12,247 nt of DNA, from positions 1 through 12,247 of the forward strand of contig CAJUAW010000081.1 in the NCBI GenBank assembly GCA_910584605.1. The letters are read 5' to 3'. The stretch comes from an uncultured Oscillospiraceae bacterium (lineage in GTDB: Bacteria > Bacillota_A > Clostridia > Oscillospirales > Oscillospiraceae). The notes under the pieces are model-generated. The model was not told the origin of the DNA. It made no database searches and saw only the letters and a list, made by a program, of their open reading frames with translations. The stretch's first letter is position 1. Every line of letters begins with the position of its first letter. Positions 11,578-12,247 of the stretch are shown here, piece after piece. Made by a program: the position numbers and the translations under genes.

Positions 11578-11948
11578 CGGGCGCAGTTAAATCTGCTGTG
11601 TGGGACTGGGTCTTAACGGGGCCTCCTGCATAGGGGCGTGGGGTACTCGCAATACTTCACGCCCTGCCTTATATGCTTTTGCTGTCTCTTGCTTCATTAT
11701 AGCTGATAGCGGAAAATTGTGCAAGGGATTTTTTATGTTGTTGTTGACAAAGTGGCGTTGTTGTGGTGTCGGCTGCTGGGTGGCCCGCCACGGCTGGCGG
11801 CTGGGTGGTTGTCGGCGGCTGGACGCAAGGCGGGGTCAAAGGTTGGTTTCGCTCCTTCGCAATTCTCCGCCGATTGTCTGCGGAGGCTGGAAAGCTGGTC
11901 CCCGTGAGAATTGCTGTCGCTCTGATGGCCTGCGGGCCATAGGTTTTT
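11578..11948 (+). ncRNA. candidate structured non-coding RNA, about 370 nt
   Basis: This region lies between a good promoter and a hairpin followed by TTTTT. It holds stems that would form in the RNA. GGGCGTGGGGTA (11634-11645) pairs with TACTTCACGCCC (11653-11664) over 12 bases, two of them G-U. CCGCCA/TGGCGG pair at 11785-11800. GCAATTCTC (11859-11867) pairs with GAGAATTGC (11906-11914), an arrangement alternative to CTCCGC/GCGGAG (11865-11885). ATGGCC/GGCCAT (11925-11940) closes it. Frames across it on both strands are Cys/Trp/Arg- or Ser/Arg-rich, without a good ribosome-binding site. It matches no RNA family I can name. A DNA origin or transfer site is the main alternative. Confidence 0.4.
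11925..11948 (+). terminator. plus-strand terminator closing the non-coding transcript
   Basis: ATGGCC-TGCG-GGCCAT (11925-11940) is a perfect 6-base stem with a 4-base loop, followed by AGG and TTTTT (11944-11948). The stem is short but G/C-rich. Confidence 0.5.
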
Positions 11949-11981
11949 GAGGCGGTGACGCTGGGGCCGCTGGTGAGTATG

Positions 11982-12026
11982 AAAAAACAGGGGGCCGGGT
12001 TTCGGCCTCCTGTTTCTCTGTTTTTT
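11982..12026. terminator. bidirectional rho-independent terminator
   Basis: AAACAGGGGGCCG (11985-11997) pairs with CGGCCTCCTGTTT (12003-12015), 13 pairs with one G-U. Six A precede it (11982-11987), giving TTTTTT right after the stem on the minus strand. On the plus strand TTTTTT follows at 12021-12026, five bases after the stem. Confidence 0.8.
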
Positions 12027-12096
12027 AGAGTTCGGCTGGGTTGGTGTTGATACTTCCTTATTGTGCCCCGGCTTCTGTCTGGAGGGCTGTATCATC

Positions 12097-12247
12097 GTGT
12101 TAGCCTGTGTGATCTTCTCGGCCTTCGCCTCCACGCCGCCCACCATCGCGGACGATACCCTGGCGGCGGCCACCATCGTGTGGAACTATGTGGGCGAGGT
12201 GATTTTTAATATGCTTGTCTTGGTGGGCTGCATCAAAATGAGCGATA
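12097..12247 (+). CDS. partial small membrane/secreted protein running off the window
   Basis: This is the only plausible plus-strand gene. The conserved-looking part reads VLACVIFSAFASTPP, then TIADDTLAAATIVWNYVGEV and IFNMLVLVGCIKMSD, open to the last base. It looks like the end of a signal peptide (cleavage after AFA) followed by a short domain and a membrane helix. GGAGGG lies 10 bases before the GTG at 12097, but a signal peptide starting there would lack a basic N-terminus. The frame stays open back to a TGA at 11980 without an ATG. The 5' end may therefore be lost at an insertion junction, or the start is misjudged. Composition and direction differ from everything to the left, so it probably belongs to the neighbouring element or host. 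Confidence 0.45.
   Translation, partial: MLACVIFSAFASTPPTIADDTLAAATIVWNYVGEVIFNMLVLVGCIKMSD

Noticed and set aside
11600..11950. Plus-strand 116-codon frame rich in Cys, Trp and Arg
   Set aside because: There is no ribosome-binding site, the composition is atypical for a protein, and the region is dominated by paired segments. A non-coding reading is preferred.
11733..12176. Minus-strand 147-codon frame
   Set aside because: It spans two terminator-like hairpins, is Ser/Arg/Pro/His-rich and has no start signals.
1..12247. CRISPR array, tRNA or rRNA genes
   Set aside because: No regularly spaced repeats, no cloverleaf with CCA end and no rRNA-like sequence were seen on reading.

Overview
The window looks like accessory (integrative/conjugative or plasmid-derived) DNA from a GC-rich Clostridia, most like Oscillospiraceae of the Flavonifractor/Pseudoflavonifractor type. 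I infer this from the strong AAGGAGG ribosome-binding sites, the SLH-domain surface protein, the sortase, and the Tn4451-type TnpW with a large serine recombinase. No rRNA, tRNA, CRISPR array or core metabolic gene is visible, and taxonomy was not checked by search. All confident genes lie on the minus strand, so the order below follows transcription, from high to low coordinates.

Right end (11372-12247): no convincing gene except an open frame on the plus strand running off the window (12097 onward). Before it lies about 370 bases of plus-strand DNA with a good promoter (11543-11571), many stem-loops and a hairpin plus T-tract (11925-11948). This is a candidate structured non-coding RNA. A bidirectional terminator (11982-12026) separates it from the plus-strand frame.

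Replicon module (7578-11371): a secreted lipoprotein with its own terminator. Next comes a promoter with a hairpin-rich leader driving an 89-aa beta-rich protein (possible ssDNA-binding protein), a 182-aa single-pass membrane protein, and a 107-aa protein with a CxCxC cluster, closed by a terminator. A gene-free 350-base stretch follows, holding a near-perfect hairpin, a second hairpin and a long inverted repeat (likely origin). It leads into a 341-aa replication protein with the HUH endonuclease plus superfamily 3 helicase layout of CRESS-DNA Reps.

Integration remnant and partition (5113-7478): a TnpW-family small protein, an excellent promoter inside an imperfect palindrome, and a large serine recombinase reduced to its first ~68 residues and ending in a terminator. 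ParA and ParB follow and overlap by 8 bases, ParB apparently starting at TTG. ParB and the next gene (BRO-N/DinD-like) each contain a perfect 11-3-11 inverted repeat.

Surface module (19-4103): a 127-aa unknown, a RelE/HigB-like protein, a 28-aa membrane micro-protein, a 304-aa membrane-anchored exported protein and a sortase. The last four are joined by three successive ATGA stop/start overlaps. Last is an SLH protein with its own promoter, split by a single in-frame amber codon from an otherwise intact cysteine-peptidase-like domain, followed by a 39-aa small ORF.

Taken together, a rolling-circle-type Rep with origin, a ParAB partition pair and a serine-recombinase relic suggest an integrated plasmid or ICE mosaic. 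Its sortase and SLH genes probably remodel the cell surface, perhaps for mating contact.
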